Shown one piece after another: positions 49,691-59,007 of a stretch of 64,000 bases of DNA. Location: the NCBI GenBank assembly GCA_934725085.1, contig CAKVAL010000001.1, forward strand, positions 1 to 64,000. Reading direction: 5' to 3'. The position numbers were made by a program, and so were the translations under genes. Below the pieces are notes generated by a model. That model did no database searches, was not told where the DNA came from, and saw only the letters and a list, made by a program, of their open reading frames with translations. Position 1 is the stretch's first letter. Every line of letters begins with the position of its first letter. The DNA is from an uncultured Erysipelotrichaceae bacterium. GTDB taxonomy: Bacteria > Bacillota_I > Bacilli_A > Erysipelotrichales > Erysipelotrichaceae.

Positions 49691-51301
49691 TTATTTTCTC
49701 TTTGCTAATTCAGCTTGTTCCTCTACGTATGCTTGCTTTTCATATACTTTGAAGAATGGAGTCCAAATAATCCAGCTAATCGCAAACAATACTACTACTA
49801 AGATAACACCAGTGAATGACCCGGTAGCTAAGTAGCCTTGAACAATCGTTGGTAAATACCACATTTGCATAGGAGCTGATGGTACTGGCACAAATCCAAT
49901 CTTAAACGCAAAGTACATTACTGTTGGAACAATTACTGAATTTAGAATTAATGGGATCATTAATATTGGGTTCCAAACAACTGGTGCACCAAACACGATT
50001 GGTTCGTTGATATTAAAGATTGATGGGAATAATGTAATTCTACCAATAGTCTTCAATCTCTTAACCTTAGACATCATACACATAATAACTAGTGCTAAAG
50101 TACAACCTTGACCACCAATATATGTAATACCCATTACTGTTTCCATTAGGTTTACATTAGTTGCTGCCTGTCCTGCTGCTACAGCCGCCATGTTTGCATC
50201 CATACCAGTCATCCAAATAGTCCAAGCAATTGGGAATAAAATCCAAGTGAAACCAAATGAATATAGAACACAAGTTAAACCCGTAATTAATAATAAGCCT
50301 GGTAATGTTTGGCCAAAGTTGGCAATAGGTTCAAATGCTGATCTAATAAATAGAGGAAGATCGAAGCCAACGCCCATAATTGCTAAACCGATACATAATA
50401 CTACAGTAACTGGAATTAGTGCATCAACCCAGTTTACAACCATATCAGGCATTACAGTATCTTTACTAAATAGTGAATGTTTAGAAGCAAAATTGAATAC
50501 CCATGCAGTAAAAATACCAACCACTACTGCTGACAACATACCACCTGTACCTAATTTGTCAGATACAAACATCATTGTGCCATCTCCAAGTTCTGGCATA
50601 TCAATAATGAAGAATAATGCTAATGATGTTAGCATTGAAGAAATCTTCAATTTTTCATTTCCTGCTTTTTCAAGAACCTTCATTGGAATTAACACTGCAA
50701 GGAATACTGCAATTAATCCAAATGAGAAAGTATTTACCATTCCAATATCTGGTAACCAACTAAGGAATGAGAATCTCTTCAATACACCAACAACAGAAGA
50801 TACAGAGCCAATCATAATCATTGGAAGAATTGACATGATTGATTGTTGAATTGAATAGATATAAATATTTCCAGTGACTTTATTAAGCGCTGGTGTTAGT
50901 GTATTCATTACCCAACCCATAAAGCCAGTCATCTTTTCATCTTGAACTTCTTCTTGCTTTGCTTCTTCTTTAACTGTTTCCTCAACCTTTTTACCATTTT
51001 CAGATAAAACAGCTAAAGCTTTCTTTAGAGTTGCTTCACCATCAATCTTTCCATAAGCTTCCTTATCGATAAAAGTATAAGGAATTCCTGTTCCAGCTAA
51101 GTCAGCTTTAAGAGCATCCTCTTTAAAAGATAAGTGAGGTCCAAACATGATTAAGTCTGTTCCTTTTAAATTAGCCATCATTTCTGAATCGCTTCTTGCG
51201 ATAATTTCGATGTCTAAACCTTGAGCATTTGCCGCCTTACGCATTGCTTGTGCCATAAAACCACTAGAAGCGCCAGCGCCACACATCAATAAAATTTTCA
51301 T
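49691..51301 (-). CDS. PTS lactose/cellobiose-family IIBC component
   Basis: 536 residues. Residues 1-~105 are a IIB-Lac domain with the phospho-Cys in LLMCGAGASSGFMA (Cys7); after a Lys/Glu-rich linker (~110-125) the IIC domain follows with NINEPIVFGAPVVWNP, the Glu-containing family signature. Fused B-C order as in LacE/CelB types. Substrate probably cellobiose or an aryl-beta-glucoside, judged from the GH1 gene. Confidence 0.92.
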   Translation of the reverse strand: MKILLMCGAGASSGFMAQAMRKAANAQGLDIEIIARSDSEMMANLKGTDLIMFGPHLSFKEDALKADLAGTGIPYTFIDKEAYGKIDGEATLKKALAVLSENGKKVEETVKEEAKQEEVQDEKMTGFMGWVMNTLTPALNKVTGNIYIYSIQQSIMSILPMIMIGSVSSVVGVLKRFSFLSWLPDIGMVNTFSFGLIAVFLAVLIPMKVLEKAGNEKLKISSMLTSLALFFIIDMPELGDGTMMFVSDKLGTGGMLSAVVVGIFTAWVFNFASKHSLFSKDTVMPDMVVNWVDALIPVTVVLCIGLAIMGVGFDLPLFIRSAFEPIANFGQTLPGLLLITGLTCVLYSFGFTWILFPIAWTIWMTGMDANMAAVAAGQAATNVNLMETVMGITYIGGQGCTLALVIMCMMSKVKRLKTIGRITLFPSIFNINEPIVFGAPVVWNPILMIPLILNSVIVPTVMYFAFKIGFVPVPSAPMQMWYLPTIVQGYLATGSFTGVILVVVLFAISWIIWTPFFKVYEKQAYVEEQAELAKRK

Positions 51302-51384
51302 AAATCTCCTTTCCTAACTTTTGATTTATTTAAGGCCTTTTGCCTTTTTACACTTTCATTCTATTTTTATACATCAATTATAAA

Positions 51385-51424
51385 TACCTACGTTTTTTCT
51401 CTTATCATGGAAAAAATATAGGTA
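51385..51424. promoter_or_regulatory. Palindromic operator between the PTS operon and its activator
   Basis: TACCTACGTTTTTTC (51385-51399) and GAAAAAATATAGGTA (51410-51424) form an imperfect inverted repeat with a 10-bp centre in the divergent promoter region. A TATAAT for the minus operon lies beside it (51377-51382). Likely binding site of the LicR-type protein (inference). Confidence 0.6.
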
Positions 51425-51471
51425 AACATCTTGCTCTTTGTATTTTAGAATATAAGTGTTAAAGAGCAGAT

Positions 51472-53343
51472 ATGGAAACTAAAAGCATCATTGGAGTAAT
51501 TAGAGCAATCTCTAGTAATAGTCAAAAAATGAATGCTAAAGAATTAGCACAATTTTTAAATTGTTCTGAAAAGACCATAAAGAACTACATTAATGAAATT
51601 AATTGTGATAAAGATTTAATTCTATTGGATAAAGATGGATATTATTTTGAACCTGGTGTTAATGTTGATTTGTTGCTTGATAAATACAAATATTCATCTG
51701 CACAAGAATGTCAATCATTTATTATTAGAAGATTATTAACTAATGATAATGGTTTTTCAATAGATGATACATTAGATGAATTATGTATATCTGATAAAAC
51801 ATTAGATAAATATATTATCGAAATCAATCGTCAGATTAAAGGTTTAGATCTTTCTGTTGGAAGAAAGAATGGCAATTTAATACTGAAAGGTGATGAAAAG
51901 AATAAGAAAGAATTATTAAAAAGAAATCTAAAAGTAAATGACTATTCAATTGTTGAAAAAGATTTATCTTCATACTGCGAACTAGTTTCAATAGATTATC
52001 TGTTATTTAAAAAGGTTGTTTCATCTATATTTGATGAATATAACATTCATGTTAATGACTATACATTTTTAACTATTCTTTCTCACTTGGTTATTAAATT
52101 TATTAGAGTTAGAGGCGGAGCAGATATTGATGATGTAGAATTACCCGATATCAAAATATCTGACGAAGATATTAAATGCGCTTCTAATATTATTGATAAA
52201 CTTAATGCAACTTTTGGTGTTGGTGTTCCTAAAGAAGAAGCAAGAAAATTAGCAAATCTTATAGCTTTAAAATCAACCAACAAAGAAGTAACTGTGACAA
52301 ATTTAGAATACAGAGAGTTTGTGGTTGATGTTGTTAAAAAAGTTAAAGACAAATTTGGTATTTCTTTAAGAGATGATGAATTTATTAGTTTCTTTTCATT
52401 ACATATTATCAATCTAGTTAAGCGAAGTAAAAGCGGTATGTATAATGAAAATCCATTGTTCGAAAGAACCCTCAATTCCGATTCTTTCATCTATGAAATT
52501 GCTGTATTTATTTCTTCTGAATTAGAAAAGAAATACGATATTTCTATCCCTGATACCGAAATTGGATTTTTAGCATTTCATATTGGGTCTGTTATTGTTA
52601 AAAAGAATCTACTATCTGAAGAAATAAATGTTGCGGTTAATATGTTTGATTTCTATGGTTTTGGAAATCTTTTAAAAGAAGCTTTAGAGAAATATGAAAG
52701 TTCATCTATTCATTTTCATTACATTGATAAGAACTCAACAATTCCTTCTTATAAGTTTGATTTGTTAATTACTACTCCTTTTTCAAATAATGATATTGTT
52801 TCTTATAACAATAAGATAACAATCAATCCAATGTATAACAAAAAAGATCTTCACACTATTCAAAACAAATTAGAAGAGATTGAAGAAAACAAAAATAGAA
52901 AGAAAGCAAATGTTTTTATTTCTCAATTCTTTAACCCTTTATTCTTTGAGAAAAATATATACCTAGATAATGAGGATGAATATATTCGTTATATCTCTGG
53001 AAAGTTGATTGAAAATGGGATTGTGGACACAAGTTTTACTAACAGTGTTATAGATAGAGAAAAATATACTCCTACAAGTTTCGAAAATGGTATAGCTATT
53101 CCTCACGCAATAGAGGGCAATGCCATGTTTAATAATGCTTATATTATTTTGAACGACAAGCCTGTTAAATGGGGCAATTATATGGTTAATGCCATTATAG
53201 TCATTGCGTTAAGATCAGATGGATATACCGGTTTTAGATATGTATTAGACACATTAATGAATAAGACTTCAAATAGAGATGATTTAATGAAGATGGTTGC
53301 GTGCAAAGATTATTTCGAACTAATTGATTATCTTAAGTATTAA
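51472..53343 (+). CDS. BglG/LicR-type PRD transcriptional activator
   Basis: 623 residues: N-terminal HTH (NAKELAQFLNCSEKTIKNYI), second HTH-like region, two PRD domains with conserved His (LSHLVIKFIR; FSLHIINLVKRS), a IIB-like domain around 400-455, and a C-terminal IIA-Fru-like domain with FENGIAIPHAIEG. It is phosphorylated by the PTS and should activate the divergent IIBC operon. The IIB-like domain has lost the Cys (FDFYGFG in its place), so that control point is probably missing. Confidence 0.88.
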   Translation: METKSIIGVIRAISSNSQKMNAKELAQFLNCSEKTIKNYINEINCDKDLILLDKDGYYFEPGVNVDLLLDKYKYSSAQECQSFIIRRLLTNDNGFSIDDTLDELCISDKTLDKYIIEINRQIKGLDLSVGRKNGNLILKGDEKNKKELLKRNLKVNDYSIVEKDLSSYCELVSIDYLLFKKVVSSIFDEYNIHVNDYTFLTILSHLVIKFIRVRGGADIDDVELPDIKISDEDIKCASNIIDKLNATFGVGVPKEEARKLANLIALKSTNKEVTVTNLEYREFVVDVVKKVKDKFGISLRDDEFISFFSLHIINLVKRSKSGMYNENPLFERTLNSDSFIYEIAVFISSELEKKYDISIPDTEIGFLAFHIGSVIVKKNLLSEEINVAVNMFDFYGFGNLLKEALEKYESSSIHFHYIDKNSTIPSYKFDLLITTPFSNNDIVSYNNKITINPMYNKKDLHTIQNKLEEIEENKNRKKANVFISQFFNPLFFEKNIYLDNEDEYIRYISGKLIENGIVDTSFTNSVIDREKYTPTSFENGIAIPHAIEGNAMFNNAYIILNDKPVKWGNYMVNAIIVIALRSDGYTGFRYVLDTLMNKTSNRDDLMKMVACKDYFELIDYLKY

Positions 53344-53398
53344 ATTGTTTGACACATCCCCTCATCGGTGGTAACATGGCAAAGATAAAAAGCATCTT

Positions 53399-53493
53399 TA
53401 ATCTGATACGAGATATCAGCAAGGGCATTAAAATTAGATATTTTTTAATAAGGAAATATAACCTTGCCTATCAGATTAGGGCAAGGTTTTTTT
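53399..53493 (+). promoter_or_regulatory. Transcription attenuator in the permease leader
   Basis: Terminator: ACCTTGCC / GGGCAAGGT around a 10-nt loop TATCAGATTA, then seven Ts. Upstream TAATCTGATA (53399-53408) is the exact complement of that loop, and GCAAGG (53419-53424) complements CCTTGC of the left arm, so together they form a competing antiterminator. CTGATA/TATCAG (53403-53419) can pair locally as an anti-antiterminator. The signal (PyrR, a ligand or a tRNA) is not identifiable. Confidence 0.75.
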
Positions 53494-53514
53494 GTTAGGA
53501 GAAAGGTGATATTT

Positions 53515-54882
53515 ATGAAACTTGTTTATGACATTAATGACAAACCTACTGTAAAACAAAATTTAATGTTTGCGTTACAGGAAATGATCGCAATCATGGC
53601 AGCAACTCTATTAGTTCCAATTCTAATGACACAATATGGCTTGCCAAGTGACCCTGCTGCTGCATTACTAGGTGCTGGTATTGGTACTCTAGTATATATC
53701 TTCTGCACTAAGAAAAAGAGCCCTGTATTCTTAGGAAGCTCATTTGCCTTCTTAGGTGCTTATGCTACTTCTATTTCATCGGGTTATGGTTATTGGGGTG
53801 TCATAATCGGTGTTGCTATCGCAGCTCTAGTATATGTAATCTTCGCACTAATTATTAAAGCTGTTGGCTCTGGTTGGGTAAACAAACTACTTCCTGCAGT
53901 TATTGCTGGACCAATTGTATCATTAATTGGTTTATCTTTATCAGGTACAGCTACAAGCTGGATGAGTACTAATGGTGGTAGTGAATATAGTTTAATTACT
54001 ATCGCAATTGGTCTTATTACATTCTTCTCAATTGTTGTTGCATCAGTTAAGGGAAGCAAGTCTATGCAACTATTCCCATTCGTAATTGGTATTGGGGTTG
54101 GTTATGTAGTAGCTCTTGTACTTACTCTAATTGGTAACGCAACTGGTAATGCTGCTTTACAAATCTTAGATTTCTCAGTATTTACTAAAACATTTGTTCC
54201 ATTTACATTAAGTTCAATTGTGGATTATCCAAAGATTTTCCTTCTAAGAGCAATCCAAACAAACGGTGAATATCTTCCAATTGACTTAACTGCAATCATT
54301 AACTTAATCTTAGTATTCGCACCATTATCAGTAGTTCTATTATGTGAACACATTGGTGACCATAAAAATGTAAGTAACATTATCAACAAAGACTTAATTA
54401 CAGATCCAGGTCTAGATAAGACATTAATGGGCGATGGTATTGGTTCATTTGTTGGTACAATCTTTGGTTGTTGTGCTAACACAACATATGGTGAATCAGT
54501 AGCATGTGTAGCTATCACAGGTAACGCTTCTGTAAGCACACTATTCTATACATCATTTGGTTGTATCCTACTATCATTCTTCACACCATTTATCACATTG
54601 ATCAATTCAATCCCTAAGTGTGTAATGGGTGGTGCTTGTGTTGCCCTATATGGCTTTATCGCAGCAAGTGGTCTTCAATTATTAGCTAAGGTAGATCTTA
54701 GCGATAATAAGAACCTATATCCAGTAGCTGCAATCTTTGTATGCGGTATTGGTGGCCTAGTATTAAACTTTGGTTACAATCCTGTTACTGAAGGGCCTCT
54801 TATCTCTATCACTTCATTAGCTGTAGCTATGATCGTTGGTATTATCACTAGAAAAATCTGTGGTAAGGGTAAAGAACTTTAA
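53515..54882 (+). CDS. NCS2 family uracil/xanthine permease
   Basis: 455 residues and about 12-14 membrane helices. NCS2 markers: LQEMIAIMAATLLVPIL, FLGSSFAFLGAY, CEHIGDHKNVSN and the GCCANTTYGES substrate segment. UraA-like uracil uptake is most likely. I start at MKLVYD (AGGAGAAAGGTG upstream), because earlier in-frame codons run through the terminator hairpin. Expression is governed by the leader attenuator. Confidence 0.9.
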   Translation: MKLVYDINDKPTVKQNLMFALQEMIAIMAATLLVPILMTQYGLPSDPAAALLGAGIGTLVYIFCTKKKSPVFLGSSFAFLGAYATSISSGYGYWGVIIGVAIAALVYVIFALIIKAVGSGWVNKLLPAVIAGPIVSLIGLSLSGTATSWMSTNGGSEYSLITIAIGLITFFSIVVASVKGSKSMQLFPFVIGIGVGYVVALVLTLIGNATGNAALQILDFSVFTKTFVPFTLSSIVDYPKIFLLRAIQTNGEYLPIDLTAIINLILVFAPLSVVLLCEHIGDHKNVSNIINKDLITDPGLDKTLMGDGIGSFVGTIFGCCANTTYGESVACVAITGNASVSTLFYTSFGCILLSFFTPFITLINSIPKCVMGGACVALYGFIAASGLQLLAKVDLSDNKNLYPVAAIFVCGIGGLVLNFGYNPVTEGPLISITSLAVAMIVGIITRKICGKGKEL

Positions 54883-54908
54883 TAGATAAAATTTAAATAT
54901 GTTTTTTT

Positions 54909-54945
54909 AAAAACGCGATTTATAAAATTAATAAATCGCGTTTTT
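54909..54945. terminator. Bidirectional terminator
   Basis: AAAAACGCGATTTA / TAAATCGCGTTTTT, 14-bp stem between convergent genes. Confidence 0.88.
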
Positions 54946-54948
54946 CTT

Positions 54949-55758
54949 TTATTTTAAATATGTATCAAATATAGCACTTAAAGCATTTGAATAATCAGTA
55001 GTCTTGTTATCATATACCTTAGTCTTCCATGTTTCAGCGAATAGTTCATTATTGTTTTCACAGGCTTTATCTGATACTAAGTTACATGATGATTTAACAG
55101 TTCTGAATTTAAAGAAGCTTAATAAGTCATAAGACTTGTTTTCAATTGAATGGCCCATTTGGTGATGTAGTTCTGCTCTAATATCTTCTGAATTATTATT
55201 AAGAATAATGAAATTCTTTCTGACTACAAAGACACCATTTTCATCAGCACCCCTCATCTTAAAATCATTTACTAGATAGATCTTAGAAGGAAGTCCTTTT
55301 TCATATTTAGCTAATTCTTCTTTGATTATCTTTAACGATTCTATAGCTTGTTCCTCGCTTATGTTATAGTCACTAGTATAAGTTAACTTAACCTTTTCAT
55401 CTTCCATTAAATCAAAGTTGAAATAAACATTAACACCACTTTGATCGTAGATTTCTCTTTTTAATACACCAGTTGGACTTTCATCATAATAGTCTTTCTT
55501 ATGAATAGCTACTGTTGATGATGCACTAATTAGTGCAGCTACTGCTAAGGCAAATACAATCAACATTGCATAATCACCCTTTGAATTCTTAGTAACAATT
55601 GAAACAAGATGAAGTATAGTTACTATTAACGCAAATACTCTTGCAGTATTCATACTAATAACTGTCTTATCAATAAAGTTAAATACTAACGATATGATAA
55701 ATAGTACAGCAAATACCGTTTCTATTATTTTTAATCCTTTTTTAAAATTATCTTTCAT
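54949..55758 (-). CDS. Membrane protein with degenerate metalloprotease motif
   Basis: 269 residues from MKDNFKK. Three N-terminal membrane segments (residues ~10-30, ~38-58, ~65-88), then an extracytoplasmic domain. It contains ELHHQMGHSIE followed by NNELFAETW, a layout like HExxH...E zinc proteases, but with Gln at the catalytic Glu. It may be an inactive protease homologue or a binding domain. No family is certain. Confidence 0.6.
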   Translation of the reverse strand: MKDNFKKGLKIIETVFAVLFIISLVFNFIDKTVISMNTARVFALIVTILHLVSIVTKNSKGDYAMLIVFALAVAALISASSTVAIHKKDYYDESPTGVLKREIYDQSGVNVYFNFDLMEDEKVKLTYTSDYNISEEQAIESLKIIKEELAKYEKGLPSKIYLVNDFKMRGADENGVFVVRKNFIILNNNSEDIRAELHHQMGHSIENKSYDLLSFFKFRTVKSSCNLVSDKACENNNELFAETWKTKVYDNKTTDYSNALSAIFDTYLK

Positions 55759-55991
55759 ATAAACCCTCACTCTATTAATGATTGTACACATAATTTTAAA
55801 GAAATGGTATTACTTAACAGTAATTATCTTACTAACTGATTGAAATGATAAACATATGTTAGCTGATAATTAATTGGTCAAACGCATATGACTAATTAAA
55901 GGACTAAATTCTATGTTCGTAATATTTAATGAAAAATGTTCAAAGAGATTGAAAATTGAGTTGAATTAAACTGATTATACAAACAAAAAAA

Positions 55992-56007
55992 GCGAGCAAA
56001 TGCTCGC
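55992..56007 (-). terminator. Terminator of the dnaX-recR operon
   Basis: GCGAGCA/TGCTCGC with an 8-T run on the minus strand. The remaining gap 55759-55990 shows no further feature I can support. Confidence 0.85.
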
Positions 56008-56010
56008 ATA

Positions 56011-56658
56011 TTACCACATTGATGAAGACACATAATCAAAGATACCTACACCATGATTATTGTATTCATAGTTCTTACAGATATAAGAGAAATATAAATT
56101 AAATTCATTAATCTTAAGCTTCCAAAAGAAGTTCTCATTATCCATTAACTTTTCATATTCTCTTTGAGTATAGTAAACATTATTCAACTGTGTATAACAA
56201 GAGAAATTAATATTGATATTAAAATCATCTAAGTTACACTTCTCAGTCTTAATATATTCATCATAAAAAGTCTTAACCTTGATATTATTTAAATTAATAT
56301 CATCATTATAATCATCACTAGTAACCTTATGACACAAGATATATGTAGCTACATAATCACCATAAGCATCCACAAATTCCTCAAAACTAGAATGAGCATC
56401 AATACCCTTAGTAGTCTCTAAATTACTACTATAATCATATGAATCATTTTCATATTCATATTTCAAAGTCTTAATCTTTTGAACCGGTTCCTTTGTATTC
56501 TTATCAACTAAAACATAATCATTAATGGGCAAGAAACCCTCTGGCACTGGTGTATTTGTATCAACTAATAAAGTTGATTGATTAATTATTACTCTACCTG
56601 CTAAGCCCAACACAATAGCTAATACAAAAAGGATTATATACTTTATCTTCTTATTCAT
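56011..56658 (-). CDS. Extracytoplasmic protein of unknown function
   Basis: 215 residues: one N-terminal membrane anchor (KYIILFVLAIVLGLAGRVII), then an Asp/Tyr/Asn-rich exported domain. No recognised motif. It is the last gene of the dnaX operon, overlapping the thioesterase gene by 4 nt. Confidence 0.65.
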   Translation of the reverse strand: MNKKIKYIILFVLAIVLGLAGRVIINQSTLLVDTNTPVPEGFLPINDYVLVDKNTKEPVQKIKTLKYEYENDSYDYSSNLETTKGIDAHSSFEEFVDAYGDYVATYILCHKVTSDDYNDDINLNNIKVKTFYDEYIKTEKCNLDDFNININFSCYTQLNNVYYTQREYEKLMDNENFFWKLKINEFNLYFSYICKNYEYNNHGVGIFDYVSSSMW

Positions 56659-57023
56659 TTATAAATCTCCATATAAGTAAAAGTACCATTACATAAGTGT
56701 AAGTCTTTATCATCATAAACATTTACATCTAATACCGCTAATGTTGATCCAACTTTAATAGGATGAACAACAGCTTTTAATTTAGATGTATTCATAGCAG
56801 GCTTTAAATAATTAAAAGTCGCATTAACAGTAACTGGCATCTTATATGCTAAAGCACAGGCATAACCACAGGCTTCATCACATAAGGCATATAATAATCC
56901 ACCATGTACGGCATTAAAAGGATTTAACATATTATCATTTAATACTACTTCATAGATGGTTTCTTCCTTTGTATTCTTGATACAAGTGAAGCCTAAATAT
57001 TTTCCAAAATTATTTTCTCTCAT
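56655..57023 (-). CDS. PaaI-type hotdog thioesterase
   Basis: 122 residues; NPFNAVHGGLLYALCDEACGYAC is the HGG(x)n(D/E) signature of PaaI-family acyl-CoA thioesterases, followed by NATFNYLKPA. Substrate unknown. Overlaps both neighbours by 4 nt. Confidence 0.85.
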   Translation of the reverse strand: MRENNFGKYLGFTCIKNTKEETIYEVVLNDNMLNPFNAVHGGLLYALCDEACGYACALAYKMPVTVNATFNYLKPAMNTSKLKAVVHPIKVGSTLAVLDVNVYDDKDLHLCNGTFTYMEIYK

Positions 57024-57892
57024 ATAAATTTATTTAATAGATATTCTAATTCCTTATCATTATTACTTACTTTAAAATACAACTTAAACGCATTAGGATA
57101 ATATTCACCAATATACTTACGATACAGTTCGCACTGTCCTATTAACAATCTTATATCCATGTTGTTGTCATTAAACAATACAATCAAAACATTTCTTTCA
57201 TTCACAAGAGTTAAATCAAGAATTGAATTACCAACATAAGATAATTCAGGATTAAGAAGCTTAACCTTATGCATGATTTTGATTGCCTTCTTTTGTTTAT
57301 CATGAAGATTAAAATCACCGATCCTATTATGAGCTAATCTAATCGCATACTTTAATTCTTCATCATCAATCTTGTCACAAACATTCTCAACACTTGACCA
57401 TAAGTCTACATTATCCTTGGCATACTCTAATAGTTTAATTACTATTTCCTCGGGATTAATGTAAACATATGATTCTACATTGTTAGATATTGGCATACCA
57501 AATTCACTTAAATAGGCAGGGGCTTGGAAGAAGACAACATCTTTTAAATAGAAAGAAGATATCTTAGATGGAAGCTTATGATCCTTGCTTACTTTAAGAA
57601 TTGCTTCCTTGAATTCATCACAAGTGTTATAACCATTTTCTTGTTCAAATTTGTTCCACATGGTATTAACGCTATTAACAATTAAACTTTCTACTCTACC
57701 ATAGCCAACAATACCCTTTTCTCCATCACGCATATGTATCTTGTCTTTAGATAGGAAGAATATTAAATCACCTACTTTAAAATTAGAGAATGATAATGTT
57801 GGAGATAAACGCCAAAAATTCATCGTTGTATCTGCATTTAAACGATGATGATCTAACATCTTAGAATCAGTAATATAAGCTATCGATGCCAT
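57020..57892 (-). CDS. PUA/EVE-like domain protein
   Basis: 290 residues. The N-terminal half resembles EVE/PUA-like folds: MNFWRLSP, FKVGDLIFFLSKD, GIVGYGRVESL and a long central helix segment. EVE domains bind modified bases. The C-terminal ~90 residues (NERNVLIVLFNDNNMDIRLL, GEYYPNAFKLYF) are unassigned. It overlaps the Card1-like gene by 13 nt, so the two may act together (inference). Confidence 0.5.
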   Translation of the reverse strand: MASIAYITDSKMLDHHRLNADTTMNFWRLSPTLSFSNFKVGDLIFFLSKDKIHMRDGEKGIVGYGRVESLIVNSVNTMWNKFEQENGYNTCDEFKEAILKVSKDHKLPSKISSFYLKDVVFFQAPAYLSEFGMPISNNVESYVYINPEEIVIKLLEYAKDNVDLWSSVENVCDKIDDEELKYAIRLAHNRIGDFNLHDKQKKAIKIMHKVKLLNPELSYVGNSILDLTLVNERNVLIVLFNDNNMDIRLLIGQCELYRKYIGEYYPNAFKLYFKVSNNDKELEYLLNKFI

Positions 57893-59007
57893 ATACCATT
57901 ATTATACTGGTAGGAATTGTTAATTATCTCTAAAAATCTACTTGCGACATCATTTTCAAAGTCATTTTTCTCAATTATATAGATGCCGAGCTCTTCTCCT
58001 TTGGCATATACTAGGGGTCTATTTTCACTTAGCTCATTATAGATACAGATAACAGGCTTAGAATATTCATTACCAAACATTACATTATGAACCTTTATTT
58101 CATTTAAATCACTTGGATCCACTTTGTTAGATTTAATACTAGTAAACAGTAAACAATTATCTTTAATCACTAAACAATCTAATTCACATCTTACTGAAAG
58201 ATTTTGGGTTCTTGAAAATTCGATGTTACAAGACATCAAGACATCATCAAATAATTTACTATCAACTAGTTTATTGTAGATATAGTTTTCTAAGAAAGTG
58301 CCAGACACCATAAAGATTCTTCTAATGTCGTTGTTGAAGAAACTTAGAGTATTATTCTTAATTGTAAATAAGTTTAAATCTTTAAAATAGCGATAATTTT
58401 CATCACTTGTTATTTTCCTGATTGTTGTTTCATCTAGATAATAATCATTATCTTTATGATCTAGATAATTAATTAAGTTATTAATCTTTGAGACAAAAGA
58501 AATGAAGTTAGAATAATTATTCTTACTATATTCAATAGTCTTATAGATTAGTTCTATAGTTTCTCTATTTTTTACAGGATTATGCATAGAAGATATAATA
58601 CGACCACCATTTAAAGTGATAATGTCTTCTATTTGAAAATTAAAAATCTTTGAAGTTAAGACTTCATGTTTACGATAATCCTTGATGCACTTCTCTTCTT
58701 CATCAAAATAAATGATACGATTATTTCTTTTTAATGCCATTTCACACAACACTAATGAAAGATACTTGTTGGCACTAACATCTACAATTGTTTCATCACT
58801 AAAGTATTGTCTTATGCTTTGTTCATCAACTTTAGTAAAATGAATTTCAATATCTTTGTATTTATTGATTACTTTGGTACAGTATTCAAATTTGCTTCTA
58901 TCTATCTGATGGTGGTATACAAAAATAAGCTTATCAATATTTAATGATAACGGTACTATCGCATTATTAAAGTTATTATGTTCATCAAAAGATTTTAGTA
59001 ATATCAT
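57880..59007 (-). CDS. Card1/Can2-like CARF-nuclease (DUF1887 family)
   Basis: 375 residues. N-terminal Rossmann/CARF-like half: IDKLIFVYHHQID, then VDVSANKYLSLVLCEMALKRN, aligning with the TGGTK ligand loop region. The C-terminal PD-(D/E)XK half has GTFLENYIYNKL, VRCELDCLVIKDNCLLFTSIK and DLNEIKVHNVMFG. In active relatives the last strand reads ECK; here it is SIK, so the catalytic Glu is lost, and the TGGTK loop is changed as well. Such proteins are normally activated by cyclic oligoadenylate from type III CRISPR, but no CRISPR locus is visible here. It overlaps recR by 4 nt. Confidence 0.68.
   Translation of the reverse strand: MILLKSFDEHNNFNNAIVPLSLNIDKLIFVYHHQIDRSKFEYCTKVINKYKDIEIHFTKVDEQSIRQYFSDETIVDVSANKYLSLVLCEMALKRNNRIIYFDEEEKCIKDYRKHEVLTSKIFNFQIEDIITLNGGRIISSMHNPVKNRETIELIYKTIEYSKNNYSNFISFVSKINNLINYLDHKDNDYYLDETTIRKITSDENYRYFKDLNLFTIKNNTLSFFNNDIRRIFMVSGTFLENYIYNKLVDSKLFDDVLMSCNIEFSRTQNLSVRCELDCLVIKDNCLLFTSIKSNKVDPSDLNEIKVHNVMFGNEYSKPVICIYNELSENRPLVYAKGEELGIYIIEKNDFENDVASRFLEIINNSYQYNNGIWHR

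Noticed and set aside
53350..53424. PyrR-binding site or known purine riboswitch
   Set aside because: The consensus PyrR hairpin loop and the conserved purine riboswitch core could not be found; only the two-state attenuator is supported.
55759..55990. Hidden gene or RNA in the gap before 56.0 kb
   Set aside because: No start with a ribosome site, no hairpin other than the terminator, and no repeat were visible.
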